Assembly: GCA_977006965.1 (NCBI GenBank)
Contig: OZ345362.1
Coordinates: forward strand, 1,674,001-1,738,000
Length of the DNA: 64,000 nucleotides
Source: Phymatolithon calcareum
Taxonomy: Eukaryota; Rhodophyta; Florideophyceae; Hapalidiales
Direction: 5' to 3'
In this document: positions 32,421-41,898 of the stretch, in pieces
How positions within the stretch are numbered: the first letter of the stretch is position 1
Layout of the letters: each line of letters opens with the position of its first letter
Notes under the pieces: generated by a model
Seen by the model: only the letters and a program-made list of their open reading frames with translations
Database searches by the model: none
What the model was told of the DNA's origin: nothing
Translations under genes and position numbers: made by a program

Positions 32421-33479
32421 GGTAAGTTCTCGCGTTAATTAACGCATTCTGCATTAAAGAAAGTGAAAACACTCCTGCAGAAATATAACGTAGAAGAATA
32501 GAAAGGGAGGAACATGAATCATGAATTATTCAATGCACCAGCCCAACAGGAGCATATGGGCCGTAAAAAATATTCAATTTGGTGCCATTTCATTTCAGCC
32601 TCTAATCCAGACTCCACCTTCAAAGTGCCATGAGTCAGTAGCATGCATTGCTCCATAACAGTTTCACCTACTCCAACCAACAGGAAAACGCACATCTCCT
32701 TGGCAACGGTGATATACTTGAGCAACTTCGCTTGGCTTTGACGCGTATTGCAGAAAGTTCTGAGCATTTCAAGACTTTACTACGAGCCTTTATAGAATTT
32801 TTCTGTTTCACCGCATGCTTTGTTTAAGTCCCTCTAGGACTGTCAACCAGGCTTGTCTGGGGACTCGCATCAGCAGTTCATTTGTATCTTTCCAGGTATC
32901 TGTCCGAAGTGAACAAGGCCCCAGGATCTACAGCTGGTGTAGAACGAAACCGCAAAGTTGGAAAGAAGGCGCTTAGAACGACAAGCAGGCGAATAGGAGA
33001 TTGCAGAACTGGGCGTCAGGTTGCTGTTTTTAACAACAGTGCACAGCTAAGATGCCACTCCTATCTAAGCAAGGAACTTGGTTCAAATCTGTATTGCAAC
33101 GTGCCTGTCGTTCTGTTTTGACGATTCAGGCAGGGGAAAACATTGAACATATGAGCATCCAGCAGAGCGAAGAGGAAGCCTAACCTATTTCTGAAGAGGA
33201 AATGGAGCCTTGAGTAAGCATCATTTCGATTTTTGCATTGCGGAATAACCTAACGGATGGAGTATGGGCATGGTGCTCCCAATTGTAACGAATCCGTTCG
33301 TTCGTAACCCGTTCGTTGCGACTGTTGGTGCCAAGTGAGTAGCCCGCGTTTTAGGTTTCTTCGCAAAGGCAGTCGGGAATTCCGCGTAACCCCTCTCAAA
33401 GCAACACTTGCGGATTGAAGAATAACGAAATGGTTTGCGTGGATTTCTAGTCCACTTTGCCGACTAAGTTAATATTTTT
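32421..33479. other. Intergenic stretch, nothing recognised
   Basis: About 1 kb before the arsenate-reductase-like gene. No domain-bearing frame, RNA gene or clear repeat is visible. The tetranucleotide-like run CGTTCGTTCGTAACCCGTTCGTT at 33293-33315 is the only local repetition. Confidence 0.35.
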
Positions 33480-34052
33480 ATGAAAAATACAAACTTTGTG
33501 CGCAGCAGCGCACGCAAAGCGCGTCCCCTCATACGTGTTAACAGAAATGGCCTGTCTGCTCGCTCTCCGACAGAATTACTATGGACACTCCCCCCTCGAC
33601 GTCTGCAGCAAACCTCGCAGGTGAACAAAATGAGCTCCAGTACAACTTCTTCTGTTCTCTTTCTCTGTGTGCATAATGCCGGTCGCTCGCAAATGGCAGC
33701 CGGCTTTCTGCGTCACTATGGTCAAGATGCGGTCTCCGTCTTCTCCGGTGGTTCGAATCCGGGCGCTGCAGTGAACCCAGTCGCGGTCGAAGCAATGAAA
33801 GAGATTGGCATCGACATCTCTGGAGCCCAGCCTCAGAAGTGGACACGGGAGATTGTGGAGAAGGTCGACGTGGTGGTGTCTATGGGGTGCGGGGACGTGT
33901 GCCCGGTCCTTCCCGGAAAGCAGTATCAGGATTGGCCTCTGACGGACCCGGCGGGGAAAGGTATTGACACAGTGAGGGTCGTCAGAGATGAAATTAAGGA
34001 AAAGATACTTGCGTTGATGGCGGAGCTCAAAATCCCGGTGCAGAACTCTTAA
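33480..34052 (+). CDS. Arsenate-reductase-like low-molecular-weight phosphatase
   Basis: 190 residues in one exon. The P-loop C-x5-R of the LMW tyrosine phosphatase/ArsC fold is CVHNAGRS (Cys63, Arg69), close to the N terminus of the domain as usual. The acidic loop is PLTDPAGKG (Asp156). CGDVC (Cys137, Cys141) supplies possible resolving cysteines. The segment MGCGDVCPVLPGK...DWPLTDPAGKG resembles the actinobacterial arsenate reductases that use a low-molecular-weight thiol, which suggests bacterial ancestry. The domain begins at Met51 (33630, context AAAATGAG). The preceding 50 residues are Arg-rich, Ser-rich and nearly acid-free, so they could be an organelle presequence or 5' leader. Arsenate reduction is inferred; a phosphatase role is the alternative. 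Confidence 0.82.
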   Translation: MKNTNFVRSSARKARPLIRVNRNGLSARSPTELLWTLPPRRLQQTSQVNKMSSSTTSSVLFLCVHNAGRSQMAAGFLRHYGQDAVSVFSGGSNPGAAVNPVAVEAMKEIGIDISGAQPQKWTREIVEKVDVVVSMGCGDVCPVLPGKQYQDWPLTDPAGKGIDTVRVVRDEIKEKILALMAELKIPVQNS

Positions 34053-34159
34053 TTCCAGGAAGTTTGTTTTCTGCAGTACTCACTCACACTTCAGAGTGTG
34101 ACCTGCGTAGAGAAAAGGTAATTGCAGTATGTCGTGATGCACTCGAATGCTAGAACGTC

Positions 34160-36670
34160 ATGTCAATAAAGCACAGATTGTCGGCTGTTCCCGTTTTGCA
34201 CAAGTGCAATAACTCCACCGAGCTATCATACATCCGAGATTTGAATCTGAATCGGTGTGACACTGATGATAATCAGATGCACTCACCCATCGCCCAACGT
34301 CAAGAACTGGCCTTCAACAACGAAGCGATGGACCACGGCTGCGTTACTTACAACAGTCGGAGTTTTCAGCTCAATGGCAAACCTTTTCTGATCCTTTCTG
34401 GATCAGTTCACTACATTCGTGTTCATCCGAGTCGCTGGCAGGATCTGTTTCAAACATTTATTGACGCAAAACTCAATACCGTCGAGACATGTACGTAAGG
34501 GACGATTTGCACCTTTTAGCGACACATCGACACTCTCTCTGACATGAGAACCAATTTCATCTTCATCGCAGATGTATTCTGGAGCGCACATGAGCAGCGG
34601 CCAGGGCCTGAAGCATCTGCGCTCGTCCCAATCCCTCGTCCACTAGAGAAAGAATACAGCTTTTCGGGTCGAGCAGATCTCTTCGGATTCATCGCCGCAG
34701 CAGAATCTCATGGACTCAAGGTGATTCTCCGCATCGGACCCTACGTTTGCGCCGAGGTTTCGTACGGAGGTTTCCCCTTCCGTCTTCGCGATGTCCCAGA
34801 TATTGCTTTCCGCACTTTCAATAAGGCCTTCATGTTCGAAATCGAAACCTGGATCCGCTATCTCACATCGCAGCTTCGCAAACGCCGCCTCCTGGCCGGT
34901 CTCGGTGGTCCCATAATCCTCGTTCAACTCGAAAACGAATACTCCATGGTCAGCTCTGCATACGGAGACCTCGGCGTCAAATATCTTCAATGGGTTGCAG
35001 GCCTCCAGAGGGAGCTCGACTTCACCGTACCAGGCATCATGTGCTATGGTGCCGCTGACGGCGTCGTCGAGACCATTAATTCTTTTTACGCTCACGAGCA
35101 TCTCCCGGCGTTTCGCGCAGCGCACCCTGACCAGCCCCCTGTGTGGACTGAGTGCTGGACGGGCTGGTACGACGTATGGGGCGCCCCGCACCACCGTCGG
35201 GACGCAGCAGAGCTGTGCTATGCAGTTGCCCGATTCTTCGCTGCCGGGGGTGCCGGTGTCAACTACTATATGTGGATGGGCGGCACCAACTGGGGTCGAG
35301 ACGGAATGTACCTCCAAAAGTCGAGCTATGACTATGACGCCCCCATTGACGAGTTTTACCGTCACACCCCGAAGTCAAAGCATCTCACCAGTTTGCATAA
35401 TCTGCTGCTTGACCATTTTGCTCCAAAGCTTGAGACTTCGCGCATGACGCAGTACGGCGCTGAGGAAAACGGATCGCAAGCAACTGTGTTTGTCTGGAGC
35501 GACAGCCTAACCTTCATCTGCAACGATACCGTGGAGAGCATTACGTCCGCTTTCCCGGTTGGAGCTTCCGCAGCTCCGATAACTGGAACGATCTTCTCAA
35601 AAAGTGTACAAATTTACAAAACCGGCTCCAGCACTCTTCTTTTCGACACCGCTAAGCCCCCGATGCCCTCAGACCCAGTCCCACTTCCCATCACAGAGTC
35701 ATTCAATTCGGATGCCTGGACATGGGTGTCTGCACAAGAGCCCGTACCGTCTGCTGTGTCCGCGCCGGAGCTCGCAGCGCAAAGCAGAGGCGCACGCACG
35801 GTCACATGTGGCAAAAGCCCGGTGGAGCAGTTGCGGTTGACGCTTGACACATCAGATTATTGTTTCTACACAGCAGACTACGAAGTTGCAGGCGGCGGAG
35901 AGGACACAGTGCGGGTTGAGTTCCAGGCTGCCGATTTTGCCATAGTGTTCCTCGATGGGATGCCATTAGGAACGCCAAGCGAAACGCCATGGGAGGACCG
36001 CTTCTCGAACAGGTGGACGACACACGCGACAGACCCAGGCTTCGGTCACGCCTTCACGGCGCGCATTGAACCTCGCGACGAAGGCAGCGTCGTGTCTATC
36101 ACAGTTCTCGTCTCCGCATTGGGGCTTGTGAAAGGCGACTGGCAACTCGGCGGTGAGTCGATGACTGCGGAGCGCAAAGGGCTTCTGAGTGAAGTCGTGC
36201 TCGCGAATAGCGGTGGCAAGCCGTGGACGCGCATTGGCGACTGGGTGGCCCTGCCAAAGACACACGGTGAGTGTGTTGGTTTCCCAGCGGGGGCCTTCGA
36301 AGAAGACGGAGGTGATATTCACGGAGATGTAGGCTCACCACCACGGTGGTGGAGAACGACTGTACGAGTGAAAAGGGCACGGAGCTGGGTGGTCGATCTA
36401 GGAGGGATGGGAAAAGGTACCTTTTGGGTCAACGGAGTTTTGATCGGTCGATACTGGACCATTTCAGGCACAAGGCCAAGAAACGGATTCCTCAAGGGTT
36501 CTCCAGTTACTCACGAGGGGCACGGGAAGCCATGCCAGACGGAGTATCATGTTCCTGAATGGGTTGTCAGCGAAGGAGAAAGCGAGTGTGAGCTCAACAT
36601 TGTGCTGTTTGAGGAGCTGGGCCACCGCCCAGAGGAAGGTCAGGCGCTGCTGAAAGTGGTGGTGGAATAG
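34160..36670 (+). CDS. Glycoside hydrolase family 35 beta-galactosidase
   Basis: Two exons, 34160-34490 and 34572-36670, give 809 residues. The splice restores the family motif (TVETYVFW...HE) that neither exon has alone. Exon 1 carries GKPFLILSGSVHY. The signature GGPIILVQLENEY places the acid/base at Glu233, and the nucleophile is Glu304 in WTECWTGWYD; IGPYVCAE and YYMWMGGTNWGRDG are also family-typical. The C-terminal part (from about 400) is beta-rich with jelly-roll-like segments (GKGTFWVNGVLIGRYW near the end). It would remove terminal beta-galactose from glycans or galactan fragments. A start at Met40 or Met58 is also possible. No convincing signal peptide is seen, so location is open. 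The gene begins 108 bp after the phosphatase gene. Confidence 0.92.
34491..34571 (+). other. Intron in the beta-galactosidase gene (81 bp)
   Basis: Donor GTACGTAAGG, acceptor CATCGCAG, and a CTGAC branch-like sequence about 35 bases before the acceptor. Removing it joins ACAT to ATGTATTC so that the codon split yields Tyr in the conserved ETYVFW. Unspliced, the frame stops at once. Confidence 0.9.
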
Positions 36671-37036
36671 GTCAAACTCTTGCGTGCTTGTTCAGAGTGA
36701 TTAGCATTGGCGGCGGCATGTTATAAAATTTATAGTACCACAGTTTGTTCTTGCTTAGTCAAGCAGGTTCTTCAGAAGGTAAATTACAGTAGCTTTGTTT
36801 TGAGGTATAAATCAATCCGTACGCGTGTCACATGACGATTGGGTGGAAATGGGTACCAGTGCATATTGCTAACGTAATGGCACCGGTCAGACATGGCGCA
36901 TCACGACCAACGTGAGGAGCAATCCTGAGAACAGAAGGGATCGAGCTCGATGAAGTAGGGCCAGCCTCCAGCGACCGTCTTGTTTCTCATTGCCCATGCG
37001 CGGCGTGTCCGCCCGCAATAGAAACGCCTCAGCGGC
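36671..37036. other. Intergenic spacer between beta-galactosidase and patatin genes
   Basis: 366 bp holding one gene's 3' flank and the other's promoter. AT-rich at 36721-36740. No defined element is seen. Confidence 0.4.
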
Positions 37037-39643
37037 ATGGAACCTGCGTTCTTGCCGCCGGTCGCAGTCGCCGTGCTGCGACGCAATCCTTCCGCCGTCT
37101 CACAGAAAGACCACGAACCAGACCGCACGTCTCAACGCTGGTCTCCTTCGAGCGCCGCTCGCGTCGTCTGGGATTTTGCTTTCTCTTTAGTCTTCCCGCC
37201 GAAGAGCACTCCTCAAGCTCTGCCCTTCACAGAACAGACCGATGATGATGGACTTCGCGAAAGACTTCTTGCCCGCGAAGTGCGTGCCAAGCAGCTGATG
37301 CGCGATGCTCAAGCTCTTAGTGACGCCCATGGAAACCGTAGGCCTAAGGATAAGGGAAAAGAGAAGAAGAAAGAAAAAGAAAAGTCCACGGGCGGTTTCT
37401 TCTTCTTCGGTCGCAAGCAAAACCAAGAACCAGAGAAGAATGTCGAAAAAGGAGATGACATTGGCGTCGATCCTGTGGCATATAGCGTTAGTGTACCATT
37501 AGCCTCGTCTGTCGAGAGCTTCGGTGGGCTCTATGAATCTCTCGTGTACGACTTTGTTGTCGAGGCAATCGACCGCAAGGAGCACGCCGGGTCTGAGGCT
37601 CGCCCGGAACTGCAAACTGTCCTCCCATATGACCTACAGCGCGCTCTTTTCGATGAACTACGGGCTCGTCCGAAGGAAACAGCCATCCCATCGTCTGTTA
37701 CCACGTCCGTGGCAACAGCTAAACCCCCTGCAAAGCGGCGACGCACGGGCGCCGTGGCCGAGGAACCGAAAAAAGAGGCAATACCGCTTCCACTTCGAGT
37801 CATCGGGGATGTGCTCTCTGCAGTCTCCTGGGTGCGCGGCCGGCGTGATGTCGCGCAAAGTGAGCAGAAAGCACGTGAGAAGAAGGTCGGTGCTGCAGCG
37901 TATGCGGCGGCGCTCACGCGCGACATGGACATGCAAGCAGCGGACGATGCCTCCCTTGCAGACGGTGGCGCAGCTGTTGCATTTGCAGCAGCCACTGCAA
38001 TCGCAACGTCCGCCGCCAACACAGGGCTCGATGCGATCGAGGAGGCAGGACTGTCCGCCAGCGTGTCTGCCGCTCGTGCCGTCGCCACCGTGCAGGACGC
38101 CCGCGTTTTTGTTGAAACTGTAGGGGTCAATCCACTAGTCTCCGCTGCGCGCACTCTTCATGGAACGTCGCGCTCAGCCGCGCTAACTGCTCTCGCTAAT
38201 ATTGCCATCATGCTCCCTAGCTCTCGAGTCGACATGCTCACAGCGAGCGATGGTATGCTCGTTGCTGAGCTCATCGCCATAGTGCGCGGGCCCGGTGCTT
38301 TTTCCAGCGGCCGTCCCGCCGAAGGAATGCTCGCTCGCACCGAGGCACTCGTGTCCGGCACTCATCTTCTCGGCTCGCTCGCGTTGGCCGCCGGCCGGGC
38401 CGGTCGCGAGTGGCGGCTGCGCATGGCGGGATCGCCAGACCTGATCCGCGATCTTCGTCGCCTCGCAGGTGGGTTGAAAAACGGGGAACCTGAAGGCGCA
38501 GCGCGTGCGGCACGTCGGGCTCTTGGCGCACTGGGTGTTAATGAATGGCGGCCCCGTGTTCCTGGGCAGCGTGGTCTCCGCATTTTGTCCATTGATGGCG
38601 GTGGCACTCGAGCAATTATGGCGTTCGAAATGCTGAAGCACCTGAAGCGGATCACGGGGTGTGAAATCCACGAGATGTTTGACATCATTGGCGGTACAAG
38701 CACGGGTGCGATTGTGGCTGCATCACTGGGCATGGCGCATAAGAGCGTTGAGGAAGTTGAACTTTTATACCGCGATCTTATCGGAAAGATTTTCGCAAAG
38801 CACCCAGTCAATGGACCGAAAATGCTTTTGACGCGCGCGTACTATGACACAAATGTACTCGAATCCACTTTAAAGCGGGAGTGTGGCAAGGGTGTCTTCA
38901 TAGATTCACTTGCGGAAGAGAACATGAACAAGGTGTTTGTAGTTTCTTCCATAATGTCGCGCTCTCCACAAGAGCTTCACGTGTTCCGTAACTATACGTA
39001 CCCGCCCGGACACGAGTCCCGCTACGACGGCACCGTTGAGGCACAGCTTTGGGAGGCGCTGCGTGCATCGTCCGCAGCACCAACGTTCTTCTCCGAAATC
39101 CGTGTCAACGGCGAATTGCATGCTGACGGTGCAATTGTTGCTAACAACCCGACAGCTGTGGCATTACACGAGACAAAGTGCATATATCCTGGCGTACCTA
39201 TTGAGTTGCTCGTCTCCATGGGAAATGGACAATCGCCTACAGATGCAGCAGCGGAACGAGAACCTGACAAAAAGGCAAAGAATGTGGGATGGGGCGACGT
39301 GGTTGGATCCATCGTTGCGTCTGCAACGTCGACTGAAACTGTTCATCACGCGTTGCTCGACCTGTTCCCTTCGGATAAGTACTTCAGGTTCAACCCGGTA
39401 ACTGACTCCACTCAGATCGATGAGACGAGACCTGATCAGCTCGCGCTGTTTGTGAAGGACTCAAAGGCCTACATAGCTGCCAACGAAGAGCGATTTGAGA
39501 CAGTGGCACGAATCCTTCGCCCGAAGACGCCGCGGTCTTTGTGGCGAAGATTCAGAGACACGCTTCGAGAGGAGATTCAAGTGTTACAGACAACAATGGA
39601 TGACGATTTATATTTGCCGAACAATCCCGATTTCGTGTCATGA
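37037..39643 (+). CDS. Patatin-like phospholipase, iPLA2-gamma/PNPLA8 type
   Basis: 868 residues without intron. The patatin domain spans about 513-735: oxyanion loop DGGGTR (520-525), nucleophile elbow GGTSTG with Ser555, and the dyad Asp697 in HADGA. Between them FRNY and RASSAAPTFF match the PNPLA8 subgroup rather than plant patatins. Family members hydrolyse fatty acids from membrane phospholipids without calcium. The N terminus is basic with few acids (MEPAFLPPVAVAVLRR), so organelle targeting is possible. A Lys/Glu-charged segment (104-117) and an Ala-rich helical region (about 280-500, armadillo-like in appearance) precede the enzyme domain. The C-terminal tail is RSLWRRFRDTLREEIQ, likely amphipathic and perhaps membrane-contacting. 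Confidence 0.9.
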   Translation: MEPAFLPPVAVAVLRRNPSAVSQKDHEPDRTSQRWSPSSAARVVWDFAFSLVFPPKSTPQALPFTEQTDDDGLRERLLAREVRAKQLMRDAQALSDAHGNRRPKDKGKEKKKEKEKSTGGFFFFGRKQNQEPEKNVEKGDDIGVDPVAYSVSVPLASSVESFGGLYESLVYDFVVEAIDRKEHAGSEARPELQTVLPYDLQRALFDELRARPKETAIPSSVTTSVATAKPPAKRRRTGAVAEEPKKEAIPLPLRVIGDVLSAVSWVRGRRDVAQSEQKAREKKVGAAAYAAALTRDMDMQAADDASLADGGAAVAFAAATAIATSAANTGLDAIEEAGLSASVSAARAVATVQDARVFVETVGVNPLVSAARTLHGTSRSAALTALANIAIMLPSSRVDMLTASDGMLVAELIAIVRGPGAFSSGRPAEGMLARTEALVSGTHLLGSLALAAGRAGREWRLRMAGSPDLIRDLRRLAGGLKNGEPEGAARAARRALGALGVNEWRPRVPGQRGLRILSIDGGGTRAIMAFEMLKHLKRITGCEIHEMFDIIGGTSTGAIVAASLGMAHKSVEEVELLYRDLIGKIFAKHPVNGPKMLLTRAYYDTNVLESTLKRECGKGVFIDSLAEENMNKVFVVSSIMSRSPQELHVFRNYTYPPGHESRYDGTVEAQLWEALRASSAAPTFFSEIRVNGELHADGAIVANNPTAVALHETKCIYPGVPIELLVSMGNGQSPTDAAAEREPDKKAKNVGWGDVVGSIVASATSTETVHHALLDLFPSDKYFRFNPVTDSTQIDETRPDQLALFVKDSKAYIAANEERFETVARILRPKTPRSLWRRFRDTLREEIQVLQTTMDDDLYLPNNPDFVS

Positions 39644-40893
39644 TCGACGACTGTTGGAATAGAGCAGAAGAAACTATTTAGTTTCCTCACTTAAGTCTTA
39701 GTGTGTCCTGTACGATTGCCATTGGCAGCGAAATTCACGAAGAGAGCAGAAGCAGTATTCTGATGGAGCCTATGATATGATAGGACATTTCATGATATCC
39801 TCGTCTGGCGCCAGACAAATGGAGTGCAGCAGGCGAGGTGTATGATAAGCTGTTGACCAAAGCGGATCAGGTCGCTCGATCAGCAATATTACTTGTACTG
39901 TACCCCGGCTCGCCTCAACTAAGTTGCAAAGTGGAACATCGTTTCGACGATGGGTAGGTGCGTAGTGAAAACGGTTAATAAATCGATGCGGAAGTTGTCA
40001 ATCATTTGGACAATTAAAAATAGCATGCAGACATTGATGATCAATGTCTGCATGCTATATTTAATTGTCCAAAAAAGCACTGGTCTTTGGGAGTTGACGG
40101 GTTTTTCTCACACCAGTGTAGTTGCGAAGTACAATAGCCCTACTACAGCAGTAGGCCCGTTTCGTCTTCTTTATTGCGGGTTTTTGAAGTTGTCCTAGGA
40201 CAACTCCACATCCTTACGGCTATAGTAGACTTTGACAGATCCGAGTGGTACTTGATGTCACAACAGCTCAAAGCTGCACAAAGTGCAGACGCAGCCCATC
40301 TTCAGCCGCCGTCCTTCAAAGGGATGCCCCGGGTTGGAAACCATTTAGAATGCTCACGGCAGCTGGTCATCTAGTTACCTTCTTTCATCTCCTTCTGTCC
40401 TCTCTCCCAGCTTCCTTGAGCATTGCGGCACACCACTCAGGGTGGAATCCATGTACTACCAAACTACCAGAAGGCGATAGTCTTCTCCCCGTTTGTGCAT
40501 AGTTCTCGCGTCTACTGGCGCTCTCTATGATTTGCACATTGAGACGCAATGTGAAGCTTTGAAAATCAAAGAGCTGCCTAGATGTAGTTGGATACCGGTG
40601 GAGAAGAAACGAAGCATATCTTTTACTGGTACACGAGGCAAATATCGTTGAAGAAAGTCTATATTGAAAAAAGTTCCTGCTCTTGATGTTGTGATGATTG
40701 ACGGATAAGCTGAAGCTGGATAAAACGTAGAAAACGACGTACAGCTGCAAGAGGCGCAGTGAGAGAGTTACCACTTGGTGCATATACAGTACAGTAGAAA
40801 TATATATTTCGTTTGCACTTCCTGGGAAAATCGGATGCGGTTATACCATGTGACTTCACCTGGCCTTCAACACTGTTGCAGTGCAGAGTGGCA
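39644..40893. other. Intergenic stretch between patatin and Myb genes, with one hairpin
   Basis: 1.25 kb between two convergent genes (patatin on plus, Myb on minus). Apart from the hairpin at 40006-40072 I see nothing: the open frames here are short and conflicting. Confidence 0.4.
40006..40072. repeat. Near-perfect hairpin, 33-bp arms, 1-base loop
   Basis: 40006-40038 and 40040-40072 are reverse complements with one mismatch (A opposite A near the seventh triplet), separated by a single G. It is the longest clean palindrome in the window. It lies between two convergent genes, where it could also act in transcript ending. Confidence 0.9.
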
Positions 40894-41898
40894 CTAGTAC
40901 GATACATCAGGAGCAGTGAGCAGTGCGGCAACAGGCATGGACGAGGTCCTCTGCTTGTGGGAACCACTCCCCGAGGCCTGTGCCGATCCACGGCGCGAGA
41001 CATGGTTTCTCGCAGTGGGAGAGCCGGAGGCAGTGGGGAAACTCGACGAGCTTCTGTGGTGCGGTGCGGCAGATGAGAGGTTCGGCCGAGGACGGTAGTT
41101 CGAAGACGAGACAGGCGGCTCAGCCGGCGCAGGAACATCGGACATGTTTCGGAAGGCATACGGAGAGTCTGGGGTTTGCTTGCTCGAGGACGATGAGGCG
41201 CCTCGCATGTGCACAGGAGGGTGCGAGTGATCGTGGCGGGAAGCTGATGTGGGTGAGTGAGAAGACGCCGATTTCAAGTTGGCGTTGCGAGCACGTTCCT
41301 GTGCTCTCAGAATGTTGCGGTATTTGTCCTTCAGGTCGACAGCGGTACGTTTCGAGTGAAAAGAGTAGGCAGAGAGAATCTTCTTCCAGTTGCCGGCACC
41401 GTAGCGGGCGACACCGTCGAGAAGGTTCTGTTGCTCCGACGAGGAGAAGCGTGTGTAGGACTCGCGACGACCTTTACGACGGCTCTGTCGGGCTTTGTTC
41501 TGGGCGTCATCGTCATACTGAAGAGTGTTTGAGGACTGCATCTCGAGAATGTCGCCGTGAGGGACAACGGGCTGCTGGATATTCGTTGAGCCGGGTGCAG
41601 ACCTCTTTGGCTTATTGCCCGTCCGGCAGTTGTGGGTGAAGAATACGAGACAAACTGGGGTACGTAGGTGGTGCAGTCCACCCTTCACTTCCTTGACAGA
41701 GGCGGTTCTTGATGAATTCCTGCGGCAAAGGTGACAAACTCGCGATGCGTGTCCGCAAAATAGTGGCTTTACATAGCGTAGGACGTGGACAAAAAGTTCT
41801 AGCGGAAGTATGGTAAGATTTTGCAGGATGTTTGCGTGAATAGTGGGCGCGGTATGGCCAAGAGAGAAGCGTGAAGGGTGGAGATGGGCGAATGACAT
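40894..41898 (-). CDS. Telobox-type Myb-domain protein
   Basis: 334 residues from an ATG at 41898. A single Myb/SANT repeat covers about residues 149-200: RFSSSEQQNLLDGVARYG, GNWKKI and the telobox-like VDLKDKYRNI (consensus VDLKDKWRNL). That helix contacts telomeric TTAGGG-type DNA in TRF-like and plant telobox proteins. The C-terminal 130 residues are Ser/Pro-rich and disordered. The N terminus has cysteines (CGHASRVCHLC at 48-58) and a basic linker (KARQSRRKGRRES). Telomere or promoter binding is an inference from the telobox. The N-terminal 100 residues could include an unrecognised intron, as their composition changes around residue 60. Confidence 0.8.
   Translation of the reverse strand: MSFAHLHPSRFSLGHTAPTIHANILQNLTILPLELFVHVLRYVKPLFCGHASRVCHLCRRNSSRTASVKEVKGGLHHLRTPVCLVFFTHNCRTGNKPKRSAPGSTNIQQPVVPHGDILEMQSSNTLQYDDDAQNKARQSRRKGRRESYTRFSSSEQQNLLDGVARYGAGNWKKILSAYSFHSKRTAVDLKDKYRNILRAQERARNANLKSASSHSPTSASRHDHSHPPVHMRGASSSSSKQTPDSPYAFRNMSDVPAPAEPPVSSSNYRPRPNLSSAAPHHRSSSSFPTASGSPTARNHVSRRGSAQASGSGSHKQRTSSMPVAALLTAPDVSY

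Noticed and set aside
33750-33760. GGTTCGAATCC, a perfect tRNA B-box
   Set aside because: It lies inside the P-loop phosphatase gene (coding SGGSNPG), and no acceptor or anticodon arms can be folded around it.
37531-38154. 207-residue open frame on the minus strand
   Set aside because: It is an antisense shadow of the Ala-rich part of the patatin gene, without any domain.
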